NCBI RefSeq assembly: GCF_001426865.1
Contig: NZ_LMFO01000012.1
Location: 125,086 to 189,085, forward strand
Source of the DNA: Paenibacillus sp. Root52
GTDB lineage: Bacteria > Bacillota > Bacilli > Paenibacillales > Paenibacillaceae
DNA length: 64,000 bases
Reading direction: 5' to 3'
In this document: piece by piece, positions 9,097-17,681 of the stretch
How positions within the stretch are numbered: the first letter of the stretch is position 1
Layout: each line of letters opens with the position of its first letter
Translations under genes and position numbers: made by a program
Notes under the pieces: model-generated
Databases searched by the model: none
Seen by the model: only the letters and a program-made list of their open reading frames with translations
What the model was told of the DNA's origin: nothing

Positions 9097-9180
9097 GTAA
9101 GATAAGACGTTGAATAATAATATGATATAGATTGAACTGACACCTACGAGTAATTTCAATTTATATAATGAAGCTGAGAG

Positions 9181-9206
9181 GGGAAGCCGGATGGCTTTCC
9201 TTTTTT
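9181..9206 (+). terminator. Intrinsic terminator immediately upstream of hemW
   Basis: GGGAAGCC and GGCTTTCC pair around a GGAT loop, followed by six T residues. It ends only 22 bases before the hemW ATG, so it works either as the lepA terminator or as an attenuator in a hemW leader. Confidence 0.8.
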
Positions 9207-9227
9207 CAAATAGAGGGGGACTTACCC

Positions 9228-10412
9228 ATGACATTGACATCACAAAGCCGGAAAACAGGTTCACCCCAAGCGGTGTACCTTCACATTCCCTTTTGCACGA
9301 ATAAATGTTTTTACTGTGATTTTAACTCCTACGTTCTGAAGGATCAGCCTGTCATGCAGTATTTAGAGGCATTGGAACGGGAAATGGAGCATACCGTTAA
9401 GGCGAATCCGCCAGGCGAGATTAAAACTATATTTGTAGGCGGGGGCACGCCGACAGCCTTGAAGCCTGACGAAATGGCTTACTTCCTTCGTTCCGTCAAA
9501 ACGTATTTCCCCAATTGGGCAGACGATATTGAGTTCTCAATGGAAGCGAACCCGGGCACTACAGATGCGGAGAAGCTTGCTGCGATGAAAGAAGGCGGCG
9601 TTAACCGTGTCAGCTTTGGTGTGCAGGCTTTCCAAAATGACCTACTCACTGGCATTGGTCGTATTCATAACACAGATGATGTATATCGTAGCTTGGAGAA
9701 TGCACGTAAAGCAGGATTGAGCAACTTGTCCATCGATCTAATGTTTGGTTTACCAAACCAGACGGTAGAGATGTTGAATGAGAGCATCGACAGAGCGCTG
9801 GAGCTGGATCTGCCGCATTATTCAATCTACAGCTTGAAAGTGGAAGAGAACACTCTTTTCCATACACTGTATCAGAAGAATCAATTGCCGCTACCGCATG
9901 AAGATGATGAATTGCAGATGTATCTTCTATTAATGAGCCGAATGAAAGAAGCGGGCTATGAACAATATGAGATCAGTAACTTTGCTAAACCTGGCTTCGA
10001 GAGTCGTCACAATATTACCTACTGGCGCAATGAGGATTATTATGGACTTGGAGCAGGTGCACATGGATACGTAGGACGCGAACGGCATATGAATATTAAA
10101 GGAATAAATCCGTATGTTGAAGCTGCCAAAACGGGACTGCCGCGTTTGGATCATTTTGAGATCAGTCGTCCAGAAGCGATGGAGGATTATCTCATGGTTG
10201 GACTCAGAATGCTGGAGGGTGCCTCGGCCTCACGTTTCAGTGAGCAATTTGGTGAATCCATTGAAGAGGTGTTCGCAAAACCATTGGGCAAAATGTTAAA
10301 CGCAGGATTACTTGAGCGGACGCCAGACGGCTTCCGGCTGAGCGAGCAGGGTATCCTGTTCGGAAACGACGTTTTTGCCGAGTTTATTGGCTCGATATCG
10401 CTAAATTCGTAG
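9228..10412 (+). CDS. hemW: Radical SAM heme chaperone HemW
   Basis: This is a 394-residue radical SAM protein with the Cys-x3-Cys-x2-Cys cluster motif (Cys23, Cys27, Cys30 in IPFCTNKCFYCDF), the glycine-rich VGGGTPT SAM motif and EANPGT. HemN-type coproporphyrinogen dehydrogenases carry a further Cys two residues after the third. Here that position is Phe, so HemW (heme binding and transfer) is the better call. The start is ATG 9228 with GAGGGGG 8 bases upstream. The open frame extends to 9168, but that extension runs through the terminator hairpin and is not credible. The C-terminal HemN-type domain (LDHFEISRPEAMEDYLMVGLRM) is complete. Confidence 0.93.
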   Translation: MTLTSQSRKTGSPQAVYLHIPFCTNKCFYCDFNSYVLKDQPVMQYLEALEREMEHTVKANPPGEIKTIFVGGGTPTALKPDEMAYFLRSVKTYFPNWADDIEFSMEANPGTTDAEKLAAMKEGGVNRVSFGVQAFQNDLLTGIGRIHNTDDVYRSLENARKAGLSNLSIDLMFGLPNQTVEMLNESIDRALELDLPHYSIYSLKVEENTLFHTLYQKNQLPLPHEDDELQMYLLLMSRMKEAGYEQYEISNFAKPGFESRHNITYWRNEDYYGLGAGAHGYVGRERHMNIKGINPYVEAAKTGLPRLDHFEISRPEAMEDYLMVGLRMLEGASASRFSEQFGESIEEVFAKPLGKMLNAGLLERTPDGFRLSEQGILFGNDVFAEFIGSISLNS

Positions 10413-10425
10413 CTTGAAATTCTAT

Positions 10426-10467
10426 ACGCTCTGTTGTATATTTATTCATATTGATTTGACAGAGCGT
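10426..10467 (+). terminator. Inverted repeat after hemW, weak terminator
   Basis: ACGCTCTGT (10426-10434) and ACAGAGCGT (10459-10467) are perfectly complementary, separated by an AT-rich loop. The tail (GTAATTTAAC) is only weakly T-rich. A second short hairpin, AGCTTTCC/GGAAAGCT at 10490-10507, lies just before the ribosome site of the next gene. Confidence 0.4.
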
Positions 10468-10529
10468 GTAATTTAACAACTACGAAGTTAGCTTTCCTTC
10501 GGAAAGCTTGGTAATAGGAGGAGAGCAGA

Positions 10530-11000
10530 ATGTCGGTAATATGCAGAAAAGCCGTGCCGGAAGATGTTGAACCGCTATATGAAATGATTAAGGGATACGC
10601 AGAGCGTGGGATCATGCTTCCGCGATCAAGGGAAGTACTGCATAGGCAACTGGAACACTTTGTCGTCGCTGAAGTGGACGGAGAGGTCGTGGGATGTGGG
10701 TCGCTTTGCCGTTTGGGCAACGATTTGGTGGAGGTTAGATCCCTTGGTATCTCAGAAGGACACAAAGGACTGGGGATAGGTTCCCGGTTGCTGGATCGAC
10801 TGGTGGAAGAAGCTCAGAATCAGAAAATTCCTAAAGTGATGGCACTCACATATGAAGTTTCTTTCTTTGAGAAAAATGGCTTTGCCATTGTAGATAAAGA
10901 GATTTTTCCTGAAAAAGTATGGACGGACTGCGTGCACTGTAGCAAACAAAATTGCTGCGACGAGATTGCAGTATTGAAAGAACTAGAAATTTCCGCCTGA
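10530..11000 (+). CDS. GNAT N-acetyltransferase, short ArgA (N-acetylglutamate synthase) type
   Basis: A 156-residue single-domain GNAT protein. The acetyl-CoA pyrophosphate-binding motif is in SLGISEGHKGLGIGSRLL (Q/R-x-x-G-x-G/A type), and ALTYEVSFFEKNGF is the usual motif B region. The tail KVWTDCVHCSKQNCCDEIAV, with several Cys, is characteristic in my recollection of the short ArgA-like N-acetylglutamate synthases found in actinobacteria and some Firmicutes. Glutamate as substrate is therefore plausible but unproven. A strong AGGAGGAG site precedes the ATG. It has its own terminator and is not part of the hrcA operon. Confidence 0.75.
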   Translation: MSVICRKAVPEDVEPLYEMIKGYAERGIMLPRSREVLHRQLEHFVVAEVDGEVVGCGSLCRLGNDLVEVRSLGISEGHKGLGIGSRLLDRLVEEAQNQKIPKVMALTYEVSFFEKNGFAIVDKEIFPEKVWTDCVHCSKQNCCDEIAVLKELEISA

Positions 11001-11008
11001 TGCATAAT

Positions 11009-11063
11009 GGGTCGCATGAACAGAGTCTTGAGTGAACAACTCTACTCACATGCGATCCTTTTT
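11009..11063 (+). terminator. Intrinsic terminator after the GNAT gene
   Basis: GGGTCGCATG (11009-11018) pairs with CATGCGATCC (11049-11058) with one G-T pair, then a T-run. It isolates the acetyltransferase gene from the heat-shock operon. Confidence 0.8.
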
Positions 11064-11229
11064 CATGCATATTATGTATAATGAATGTTGAGTGTTATGA
11101 CTGACGGAGAATGGTCTATACTATTAGAGATATCGCATGATTTCTATCTTCTTCGTTCTAAACGTGTTCTAAAAAACATGTCAGATTGAACATACGTAAC
11201 AAATTGATGAGCATCGTTATGAAACTGAC

Positions 11230-11259
11230 TTGACAATGTTCATGTCAGTTTGGTATTTT
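11230..11259 (+). promoter_or_regulatory. Sigma-A promoter of the hrcA operon
   Basis: TTGACA (11230-11235) is followed after 18 bases by TATTTT (11254-11259). The expected transcription start is just before the CIRCE element, so a bound HrcA would block initiation. The -35 is consensus and the -10 is weak. Nothing else was seen in 11064-11229. Confidence 0.65.
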
Positions 11260-11270
11260 TGTATTACCGC

Positions 11271-11297
11271 TTAGCACTCATCTAACCTGAGTGCTAA
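11271..11297 (+). promoter_or_regulatory. CIRCE operator (HrcA-binding site)
   Basis: TTAGCACTC, a 9-base spacer and GAGTGCTAA form the perfect CIRCE inverted repeat. It lies 40 bases upstream of hrcA. By established knowledge HrcA binds it, assisted by GroEL, and represses the operon until heat shock. Confidence 0.98.
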
Positions 11298-11336
11298 CGA
11301 CATGGGACATTGCAGTCAGAAGGAGGGATACTCACC

Positions 11337-12368
11337 ATGTTAACAGAGCGTCAACGTATGATTCTGAACGCTATAGTGGATGACTATATCCGTTCAGCTG
11401 AGCCCGTAGGGTCCCGAAGCATCTCCAAACGAGGAGATGTTGGATACAGTCCAGCGACGATCCGTAATGAGATGGCGGATCTTGAGGATATGGGATTTTT
11501 GGAACAGCCGCATACATCTGCTGGACGAATTCCTTCCCACAAGGGCTACCGTTATTATGTAGATCATCTGGTTCCGTGGAATCAAGTGGAGCCTCAAGAA
11601 TTGGACGATCTGAAGTCATTTTTTGCTGAGAAGTTAAACGTGATGGAACAGGTTATACAGCATGCATCAGTCATATTGTCACACATGACAAATTATACTT
11701 CGATCTTGTTGGGACCGGAAGTATTTCACACCTCGCTTCGCCACTTCCAACTGCTTCCGCTCAATGAACGGGAAGCTGTGGCGATTATTGTAACGAATAC
11801 AGGCCAAGTCGAGAACAAAACTGTACAGATTCCACCAGAAATCTCGGTTGCCGAGATGGAGAATGTGGTACGTCTGTTAAATACCAAATTGGTCGGTGTA
11901 CCTATTTATAAACTCAAATCACGTCTTTATACAGAGCTTGGGCAAGAGATGGAACGACATATTAATCGCTATGAAGAAGTAATGCAGGTGCTGAATAGCG
12001 CTTTTGATAATGAGCACGACAATCGTCTGTTCCTTAGCGGTGCTACAAATATGTTAACTCAACCTGAGTTTAAAGATGTTGAAAAGGTTAAAGATATTCT
12101 TGACCTGTTAGATGAGACACCAACACTGATGAAGTTAATGATGCCCGTGCCGGGTGGATCTGGGATTCAGGTACGTATTGGTACCGAGAATGATCATGAA
12201 GCCTTTGCCAATTGCAGCCTGATTACAGCATCCTACTCATTGGATGGAGAGGCCTTAGGTTCCATTGGTATACTGGGACCGACGCGAATGGATTACGCAC
12301 GTGTCATTCATATATTAAATACACTCTCTCGTGACTTGACTTCGATGTTAACGCATCGTTTCAAATAA
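11337..12368 (+). CDS. hrcA: Heat-inducible transcription repressor HrcA
   Basis: This 343-residue protein has the same length as B. subtilis HrcA. The N-terminal winged helix (MLTERQRMILNAIVDDYIRSAEPVGSRSI, then GYSPATIRNEMADLEDMGFLEQPHTSAGRIP) binds CIRCE. The GAF-like dimerisation part includes EFKDVEKVKDILDLLDE and SIGILGPTRMDYARVI. ATG 11337 gives the conserved N-terminus, with AAGGAGGG about 10 bases upstream. The frame extension to 11310 overlaps the leader and is not used. It is the first gene of the operon and autoregulated through the adjacent CIRCE. Confidence 0.98.
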   Translation: MLTERQRMILNAIVDDYIRSAEPVGSRSISKRGDVGYSPATIRNEMADLEDMGFLEQPHTSAGRIPSHKGYRYYVDHLVPWNQVEPQELDDLKSFFAEKLNVMEQVIQHASVILSHMTNYTSILLGPEVFHTSLRHFQLLPLNEREAVAIIVTNTGQVENKTVQIPPEISVAEMENVVRLLNTKLVGVPIYKLKSRLYTELGQEMERHINRYEEVMQVLNSAFDNEHDNRLFLSGATNMLTQPEFKDVEKVKDILDLLDETPTLMKLMMPVPGGSGIQVRIGTENDHEAFANCSLITASYSLDGEALGSIGILGPTRMDYARVIHILNTLSRDLTSMLTHRFK

Positions 12369-12446
12369 GCATTGTGTGGGTTATCCCGCATGATGCTTAT
12401 CTGAACGGGAAATGAACCATTTCATTCTTATAAGGAGGTGAACATC

Positions 12447-13016
12447 TTGAAAGAGGAGCAATCATTCGCAGCAGAAGAACAGGAAACAACAGCGGCTGAA
12501 AGCCAGGAGCCTGTTAACGAAGCAGGTGCTGCAGAAGCACAGGCTGAGGAGATGGTAGATCAAGAGCAAGGTGAGATCGCACGTTTGACGGCAGAAGCTG
12601 AGGAACATCAGCAACGTTTGGTCCGTGCGCAAGCTGATTTTGACAACTTCCGTCGCCGCACTCAAAAGGAAAAAGAAGAACTAGCGAAATACGCTTCGAT
12701 GAAGCTGATCACCGAACTCGTACCGGTTATCGACAATTTCGAGCGTGCTATGGCGACTGTACCTGAAGGTACAGAAAGTGAATCTTTTTCCAAGGGCATT
12801 CAAATGATCTTCCGCCAGTTGGAGTCCGTGTTGAACAACGAAGGTCTGACTGCAATGGAGACGGTAGGACAACCGTTCAACCCTGAATTCCACCAAGCGA
12901 TCATGCAAGTGGAAAGCGACGAGTATGAAGAAGGTACCGTTGTTGAGGAAGTCCAAAAAGGCTATATGCTAAAAGATAAAGTGCTTCGTCCAGCTATGGT
13001 TAAGGTAAGCTCATAA
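12447..13016 (+). CDS. grpE: Nucleotide exchange factor GrpE
   Basis: GrpE releases ADP from DnaK. The 189-residue protein has a Glu/Ala/Gln-rich disordered N-terminus, a long coiled-coil helix (residues about 45-90, with RAQADFDNFRRRTQKEKEELAKYAS) and the C-terminal beta domain (QPFNPEFHQAIMQVES, GYMLKDKVLRPAMVKVS). The start is decided by the ribosome site: AGGAGG lies 8 bases before TTG 12447, whereas the in-frame GTG at 12438 is part of the GGAGGTG itself. The position between hrcA and dnaK is standard for Bacilli. Confidence 0.97.
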   Translation: MKEEQSFAAEEQETTAAESQEPVNEAGAAEAQAEEMVDQEQGEIARLTAEAEEHQQRLVRAQADFDNFRRRTQKEKEELAKYASMKLITELVPVIDNFERAMATVPEGTESESFSKGIQMIFRQLESVLNNEGLTAMETVGQPFNPEFHQAIMQVESDEYEEGTVVEEVQKGYMLKDKVLRPAMVKVSS

Positions 13017-13147
13017 TTCCTCTTTGTGAGGGTATGATGCCCGCGAAGCTTTATATAGAGGTTTGCACACATAGAGCAAGAAAATAAATCATAATACAGC
13101 GAAGGATCGAAGGATTCTTCTCAATTGTCGAAGGAGGAAATTTTCCG

Positions 13148-14992
13148 ATGAGCAAAGTAATCGGTATTGACTTAGGAACAACTAACTCATGCGTAGCGGT
13201 TATGGAAGGCGGCGAGGCTGTCGTAATTCCAAACCCAGAAGGCGCACGTACAACGCCATCCGTGGTAGGTTTCAAAAAAGATGGTGAGCGCGTTGTAGGT
13301 GAGACTGCAAAACGCCAAGCAATTACGAATCCAGATCGTACGATCATCTCGATCAAACGTCATATGGGTACTTCCCACAAAGAAACAATCGATAGCAAAG
13401 ATTATTCTCCACAAGAGATCTCTGCAATCATCCTGCAAAAACTAAAAACTGATGCTGAAGCTTACCTGGGTCAAACGGTAACTCAAGCGGTTATCACAGT
13501 TCCAGCTTACTTCAATGACAGTCAGCGTCAAGCAACGAAAGATGCTGGTAAAATTGCTGGTTTAGAAGTTCTGCGTATCGTCAATGAACCAACAGCAGCA
13601 GCTCTGGCATATGGTATGGAGAAATCCGAAGATCAAACGATCCTCGTATATGACCTTGGTGGCGGTACGTTCGACGTATCCATCCTTGAACTCGGCGATG
13701 GCTTCTTTGAAGTTAAAGCAACTAGTGGTGACAACCAACTAGGTGGAGATGACTTCGACCAAGTAATCATTGATTACCTCGTAAGTGAATTCAAGAAAGA
13801 TCAAGGTATTGATCTGAGCAAAGATAAAGCAGCGGTTCAACGTTTGAAAGATGCAGCGGAAAAAGCGAAAAAAGAACTTTCCGGCGTATTGACTACAACG
13901 ATTTCCCTGCCGTTCATTACAGTGGCTGACGGCGTTCCTCAGCACTTGGAGCTTAACCTGAGCCGTGCGAAATTCGAAGAGATCTCTGCAAGCCTTGTTG
14001 AGCGTACACTTGAGCCGACTCGTCGTGCATTAAGTGATGCAGGCATGACTGCTAACGATATTGACAAAATCGTATTGGTTGGTGGTTCAACACGTATTCC
14101 AGCAGTACAAGAAGCAATCAAAAAACTGACAGGTAAAGAGCCTCACAAAGGCGTTAACCCGGATGAAGTTGTAGCTTTGGGTGCTGCTGTACAAGCGGGC
14201 GTACTGACAGGTGATGTGAAAGACGTTGTATTGCTCGACGTAACTCCATTGTCCCTAGGTATCGAAACTGCAGGTGGCGTGTTCACTAAAATGATCGAGC
14301 GCAACACAACGATCCCTACAAGTAAATCTCAAGTGTTCTCCACTTATGCAGACAATCAACCTAGCGTTGAGATCCACGTCCTGCAAGGTGAGCGTGAGAT
14401 GGCAGCAGGTAACAAATCCCTTGGACGCTTCATGTTGGGAGATATCCCACCAGCTCCACGTGGTGTTCCACAAATCGAAGTTAGCTTCGATATTGATGCC
14501 AACGGTATCGTTAACGTATCTGCAACAGATAAGGGTACAAACAAAACACAAAAAATCACAATCACTTCTTCCAGCGGTTTGAGCGATGCTGAAGTTGAGC
14601 AAATGATGAAAGATGCTGAGCTGCACGCTGAAGAAGATAAAAAACGTAAAGAACTCGTTGAAGCCAAAAACAGTGCAGACCAACTGATCTACTCTGTGGA
14701 CAAAACGATTAAAGATCTTGGTGAGAAAGCTGACGCTGGTGAAGTTGAAAAAGCTAACGCTGCAAAAGAAAAATTGCAAGGTGTAGTAGCTACGGACAAC
14801 TTGGAAGACATCAAAGCAGCTACAGAAGAACTGACAGAGATTGTTCAACAACTGTCCGTAAAACTGTATGAGCAAGCACAAGCACAAGAACAAGCGGCTC
14901 AAGGTGCTGAAGAGCAACAAGGTTCTGCTAAACGTGATAACGTTGTTGATGCGGATTACGAAGTCGTAGACGAAGATAAAAAGCAAAACTAA
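13148..14992 (+). CDS. dnaK: Chaperone protein DnaK (Hsp70)
   Basis: The protein has 614 residues. The ATPase domain starts [20 protein letters not shown] and contains [28 protein letters not shown] and [12 protein letters not shown]. The substrate-binding domain includes [17 protein letters not shown] and the lid ends in a Gln/Ala-rich helix and the acidic [15 protein letters not shown] tail. As in other Gram-positive DnaKs, it lacks the ~24-residue insertion found in the ATPase domain of proteobacterial DnaK. AAGGAGG is well placed before the ATG. Codon use is biased to GTA/GGT/CGT-type codons, as expected for a highly expressed gene. It is controlled from the CIRCE promoter upstream of hrcA. 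Confidence 0.99.
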   Translation: MSKVIGIDLGTTNSCVAVMEGGEAVVIPNPEGARTTPSVVGFKKDGERVVGETAKRQAITNPDRTIISIKRHMGTSHKETIDSKDYSPQEISAIILQKLKTDAEAYLGQTVTQAVITVPAYFNDSQRQATKDAGKIAGLEVLRIVNEPTAAALAYGMEKSEDQTILVYDLGGGTFDVSILELGDGFFEVKATSGDNQLGGDDFDQVIIDYLVSEFKKDQGIDLSKDKAAVQRLKDAAEKAKKELSGVLTTTISLPFITVADGVPQHLELNLSRAKFEEISASLVERTLEPTRRALSDAGMTANDIDKIVLVGGSTRIPAVQEAIKKLTGKEPHKGVNPDEVVALGAAVQAGVLTGDVKDVVLLDVTPLSLGIETAGGVFTKMIERNTTIPTSKSQVFSTYADNQPSVEIHVLQGEREMAAGNKSLGRFMLGDIPPAPRGVPQIEVSFDIDANGIVNVSATDKGTNKTQKITITSSSGLSDAEVEQMMKDAELHAEEDKKRKELVEAKNSADQLIYSVDKTIKDLGEKADAGEVEKANAAKEKLQGVVATDNLEDIKAATEELTEIVQQLSVKLYEQAQAQEQAAQGAEEQQGSAKRDNVVDADYEVVDEDKKQN

Positions 14993-15037
14993 TTCGCGCA
15001 TGTAGGCGAATAAACATCGGTGACGTTCGGATTAAAG

Positions 15038-15079
15038 GGAAAGTCAGAGCCGGGGCTCCCGTGCTTTGACTTTCCTTTT
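15038..15079 (+). terminator. Intrinsic terminator between dnaK and dnaJ
   Basis: GGAAAGTCA (15038-15046) pairs with TGACTTTCC (15067-15075), followed by TTTT. The loop (GAGCCGGGGCTCCC) can form a further hairpin. It would lower dnaJ transcription relative to dnaK. Confidence 0.75.
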
Positions 15080-15120
15080 GTCACGATGTGCGATATGGTG
15101 AATGTTATGGGGGTGGAAGA

Positions 15121-16245
15121 GTGGCTGAAAAACGTGATTATTATGAGGTTCTCGGCGTTGGCAAAAATGCAAGCGACGAGGAGATCAAAAAGGCATACCG
15201 TAAGCTTGCACGTCAGTATCACCCTGACGTAAACAAAGCGGATGATGCGGAAGCCAAGTTCAAAGAAGTGAAAGAAGCTTATGATGTTGTCAGTGACAGC
15301 CAGAAACGTGCACAGTATGACCAATATGGGCATATTGATCCGAATCAAGGTGGATTCGGCGGTGGCGGCGATTTTGGTGGCGGTGGATTTGGCGATATCT
15401 TCGATATGTTCTTTGGCGGTGGTGGTGGCGGACGACGCGATCCTAATGCACCGCAACGTGGGAACGATCTGCAATACACCATGACCATTGAGTTCAAAGA
15501 GGCTGTCTTTGGTAAAGAAACGGATATTACAATTCCGCGTACTGAAGGCTGTGACACTTGTCACGGTTCAGGCGCTAAACCAGGAACAAAACCAGAAACA
15601 TGTACAGTCTGCAAAGGTAGTGGACAACAGGAAGTTGTTCAGAACACTCCATTTGGCCGTATGGTGAATCGCCGTGCATGTTCAAACTGTAGTGGTACAG
15701 GACAAATTATTAAAGAAAAATGTACAACGTGCAGTGGTAGCGGTAAAGTGCGCAAGCAACGCAAAATCCATGTTCGCATTCCAGCGGGCGTAGATGATGG
15801 TGCACAACTGCGTATGACAGGTGAAGGTGAAGGCGGTCTACGTGGTGGCCCAGCGGGAGACTTGTATATTGTTATTCGTGTGAAATCACATGATTTCTTC
15901 GAACGCGAAGGAGACGATATTTACTGCGAGATTCCACTGACGTTTGCTCAGGCAGCATTGGGAGATGAGATTGAGATTCCAACGTTGACTGAAAAAGTGA
16001 AATTGAAAATCCCTGCAGGTACGCAAACCGGAACTTATTTCCGCCTTAAAGGCAAAGGGGTTCCACGCCTGCGCGGTATGGGTCAAGGGGATCAACATGT
16101 GAAGGTGGTTGTTGTTACACCTAGCAAGCTGAATGACGAGCAGAAAGATCTGTTACGCCAAATCGCTGCCCTAGATGGAGAACAAACCCATGAACATGAG
16201 CAATCCTTCTTTGATCGAGTAAAACGCGCATTCCGTGGTGACTAA
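15121..16245 (+). CDS. dnaJ: Chaperone protein DnaJ (Hsp40, type I)
   Basis: This 374-residue protein has the full type I architecture: J-domain with HPD at 34-36 ([12 protein letters not shown]), a Gly/Phe-rich linker, four Cys-x2-Cys-x-Gly-x-Gly zinc repeats ([32 protein letters not shown]) and the C-terminal substrate-binding domains. DnaJ delivers clients to DnaK and stimulates its ATPase. The start is GTG 15121 ([13 protein letters not shown]), with a GGGGGTGG site upstream. A longer frame from 15088 lacks a ribosome site and runs past the conserved N-terminus. A terminator separates it from dnaK. Confidence 0.98.
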   Translation: MAEKRDYYEVLGVGKNASDEEIKKAYRKLARQYHPDVNKADDAEAKFKEVKEAYDVVSDSQKRAQYDQYGHIDPNQGGFGGGGDFGGGGFGDIFDMFFGGGGGGRRDPNAPQRGNDLQYTMTIEFKEAVFGKETDITIPRTEGCDTCHGSGAKPGTKPETCTVCKGSGQQEVVQNTPFGRMVNRRACSNCSGTGQIIKEKCTTCSGSGKVRKQRKIHVRIPAGVDDGAQLRMTGEGEGGLRGGPAGDLYIVIRVKSHDFFEREGDDIYCEIPLTFAQAALGDEIEIPTLTEKVKLKIPAGTQTGTYFRLKGKGVPRLRGMGQGDQHVKVVVVTPSKLNDEQKDLLRQIAALDGEQTHEHEQSFFDRVKRAFRGD

Positions 16246-16328
16246 TAGATGGATGTTATCCAACAATTCGGTGTAAGGCATTAGCCGGAAAGATTCGCTA
16301 TGTGGTTTGCTACAGTTATTGTAAATAT

Positions 16329-16370
16329 AAAAGGACATCATTGCTGTTATTCGGCATGGTGTCCTTTTTT
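16329..16370 (+). terminator. Intrinsic terminator after dnaJ
   Basis: AAAAGGACATCATTGC and GCATGGTGTCCTTTTTT pair with one or two mismatches and end in six T residues. This closes the heat-shock cluster. Confidence 0.85.
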
Positions 16371-16463
16371 GTGCATAAATGGAGAAGCAATGCGGCAGAC
16401 TAGCATAGCGAGAACGATAAGGGATAACCCATATACGAAAACTAGGGAAGCAGGTGTGACCAG

Positions 16464-16832
16464 ATGAGTGAGAAAAACATTTTGGCGTACTTCCATAGCC
16501 CAGAGCAAGCAGAAGGCGCTGCCAAAAAATTGGAGGCGTTACGTGTGGAAGACCTGTCGATCAATCGTTTCAGCCGTTATGCAGGTGTAGGGCCGAGTGG
16601 AGCATCATACACACCAGGAGTTTCTGGTAGTTACTCTTCTTGGGTGCCTGGAGCGATGGGCATGAATGTAACTGCTGGAATTATGGCTGCTGCAGATCCT
16701 GCCGCAAGTGGGATGAGTGATGGCGGACAAGAAGGCCCAACAGGCAGGGATGTCTTGCTCACTGTAGTCGTAGATGAATCCGTACATCACCGCGCTTTGT
16801 CGATTATCGAGCAAGCTGGTGGCATGATCTAG
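16464..16832 (+). CDS. Small protein with a YflT-like N-terminal segment, paralogue 1
   Basis: This is a 122-residue protein of unknown function. The N-terminus (ILAYFHSPEQAEGAAKKLEAL) has the beta-helix pattern of general-stress 17M/YflT-type domains, in which a residue pair such as Ala-Glu or Glu-Glu is followed by Ala-x-x-x-Leu. The middle is Gly/Ser/Tyr-rich. The C-terminus (DVLLTVVVDES...ALSIIEQAGG) forms a second beta-helix unit. The same N- and C-terminal patterns recur in the gene at 17053, so the two are paralogues. AGGTGTGACCAG gives only a weak ribosome site. It follows the dnaJ terminator directly, but no promoter was firmly identified. Confidence 0.75.
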   Translation: MSEKNILAYFHSPEQAEGAAKKLEALRVEDLSINRFSRYAGVGPSGASYTPGVSGSYSSWVPGAMGMNVTAGIMAAADPAASGMSDGGQEGPTGRDVLLTVVVDESVHHRALSIIEQAGGMI

Positions 16833-16880
16833 TTAGACCCCATCCATAATAGAGCACTGATATTAAAGGAGGAACATAAC

Positions 16881-17060
16881 ATGGCAGAACATGAACGCCC
16901 GGGCAAAATTTTGACGAAGACCGAGAAAATGAAACGATTGCAATCTGCAAAAAATGAAGATGTGGAATTTAGTAGTGAGGCAGCCGATCATGAAGACGTA
17001 GAGGCATTGCGTCGTAGTGAGGCAGCTGATCGTCGTCAAGGAAGAGAGTTGCATGACTGA
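16881..17060 (+). CDS. 59-residue protein, possibly YfhD family
   Basis: The start ATG 16881 has an excellent AAAGGAGG site 8 bases upstream. The protein (MAEHERPGKILTKTEKMKRL to the stop at 17058) is highly charged and probably unstructured. Its second half carries NEDVEFSSEAAD and EALRRSEAADRR. That acidic-then-Ala-Ala-Asp pattern resembles, from memory, small YfhD-type proteins of Bacilli, so YfhD membership is tentative. The last eight bases contain the ATG of the next gene (ATGACTGA), so the two are translationally coupled. The function is unknown. Confidence 0.7.
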   Translation: MAEHERPGKILTKTEKMKRLQSAKNEDVEFSSEAADHEDVEALRRSEAADRRQGRELHD

Positions 17061-17448
17061 AGACGTTCGCTCAACAGTAAGGATTGAGGCAGTCTTTACG
17101 AGTTGGTCTGACGCCGAATCTGCACGGAGAGCTCTCGAACTATTACACCCCAATCAATTGCGTATTGAGAGTCTTCCTCTGCAATCTGAAGAACCGATTG
17201 CCAAACAGGATGAGGAGAGAGAATTCTCTCCCACGGCGGTAATAGGTGGATTTAGCGGGGAACTTAACGTTCTTTCGTTAATTAGCGATGATCCGGAAAT
17301 GCTATCCAATGGTCAGGTATATGATATGCCTGAGACTATACCGACAGAGCAACCCAAACAAGGTATTTTATTGACCGTGTCGGTGACTAACGATTCGTTT
17401 CCACAGGCTGCCGAGATGATTACACAAAACGGTGGGCGTTTTTATTAA
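17053..17448 (+). CDS. Small protein with a YflT-like N-terminal segment, paralogue 2
   Basis: This 131-residue protein starts at ATG 17053 inside the 3' end of the 59-residue gene, with GGAAGAGAG upstream. The longer frame from 17017 reads through that gene and is unlikely. The segment IEAVFTSWSDAESARRALELL aligns with the N-terminus of the protein at 16464 (I-x-A-x-F-x-S, then Ala-Glu-x-Ala, then Leu-Glu-x-Leu). The C-terminus GILLTVSVTNDSFPQAAEMITQNGG matches that protein's DVLLTVVVDES...IIEQAGG. The middle is acidic rather than Gly/Ser-rich. Function is unknown; a stress role is inferred only from the YflT-like fold pattern. Confidence 0.75.
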   Translation: MTEDVRSTVRIEAVFTSWSDAESARRALELLHPNQLRIESLPLQSEEPIAKQDEEREFSPTAVIGGFSGELNVLSLISDDPEMLSNGQVYDMPETIPTEQPKQGILLTVSVTNDSFPQAAEMITQNGGRFY

Positions 17449-17472
17449 CAAATGTAATAGAATAAGCATTAG

Positions 17473-17513
17473 AACAGGATGCTCTAGCAATTGCTACGAG
17501 ATCCTGTTTTTTT
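17473..17513 (+). terminator. Intrinsic terminator after the small-protein cluster
   Basis: AACAGGAT (17473-17480) pairs with ATCCTGTT (17501-17508), with an inner CTC-TAGCAATTGCTA-GAG stem, and a T-run follows. Confidence 0.85.
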
Positions 17514-17613
17514 ATTTCCATTAAGAAGTTGTGTAGATCCGTTAGTTATGGATGATGAGATATTAGCGGCGCCTCAACCGGCTATTCGAACAGGTACCTT
17601 TAATTACTGCATT

Positions 17614-17643
17614 TTGTATTCTGACTCGCTTGTGTAGTACAAT
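17614..17643 (+). promoter_or_regulatory. Candidate sigma-A promoter of prmA
   Basis: TTGTAT (17614-17619) and TACAAT (17638-17643) are spaced by 18 bases, 38 bases before the prmA ATG. Confidence 0.5.
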
Positions 17644-17681
17644 GATGGGGATGTTTGAAAAATGAGGAGGAAAAATAACGT

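Noticed and set aside
9168..9227. Extended hemW N-terminus from the upstream ATG
   Set aside because: The extension is encoded by a perfect terminator hairpin and its T-run, and ATG 9228 has a proper ribosome site.
8635..9264. 209-codon minus-strand open frame opposite the end of lepA
   Set aside because: It crosses the lepA 3' hairpin and the hemW terminator, and has no family resemblance.
14255..15001. 248-codon minus-strand open frame opposite dnaK
   Set aside because: It is a shadow of dnaK codon bias. The product is Phe/Cys/Leu-rich without a recognisable domain, and there is no start signal.
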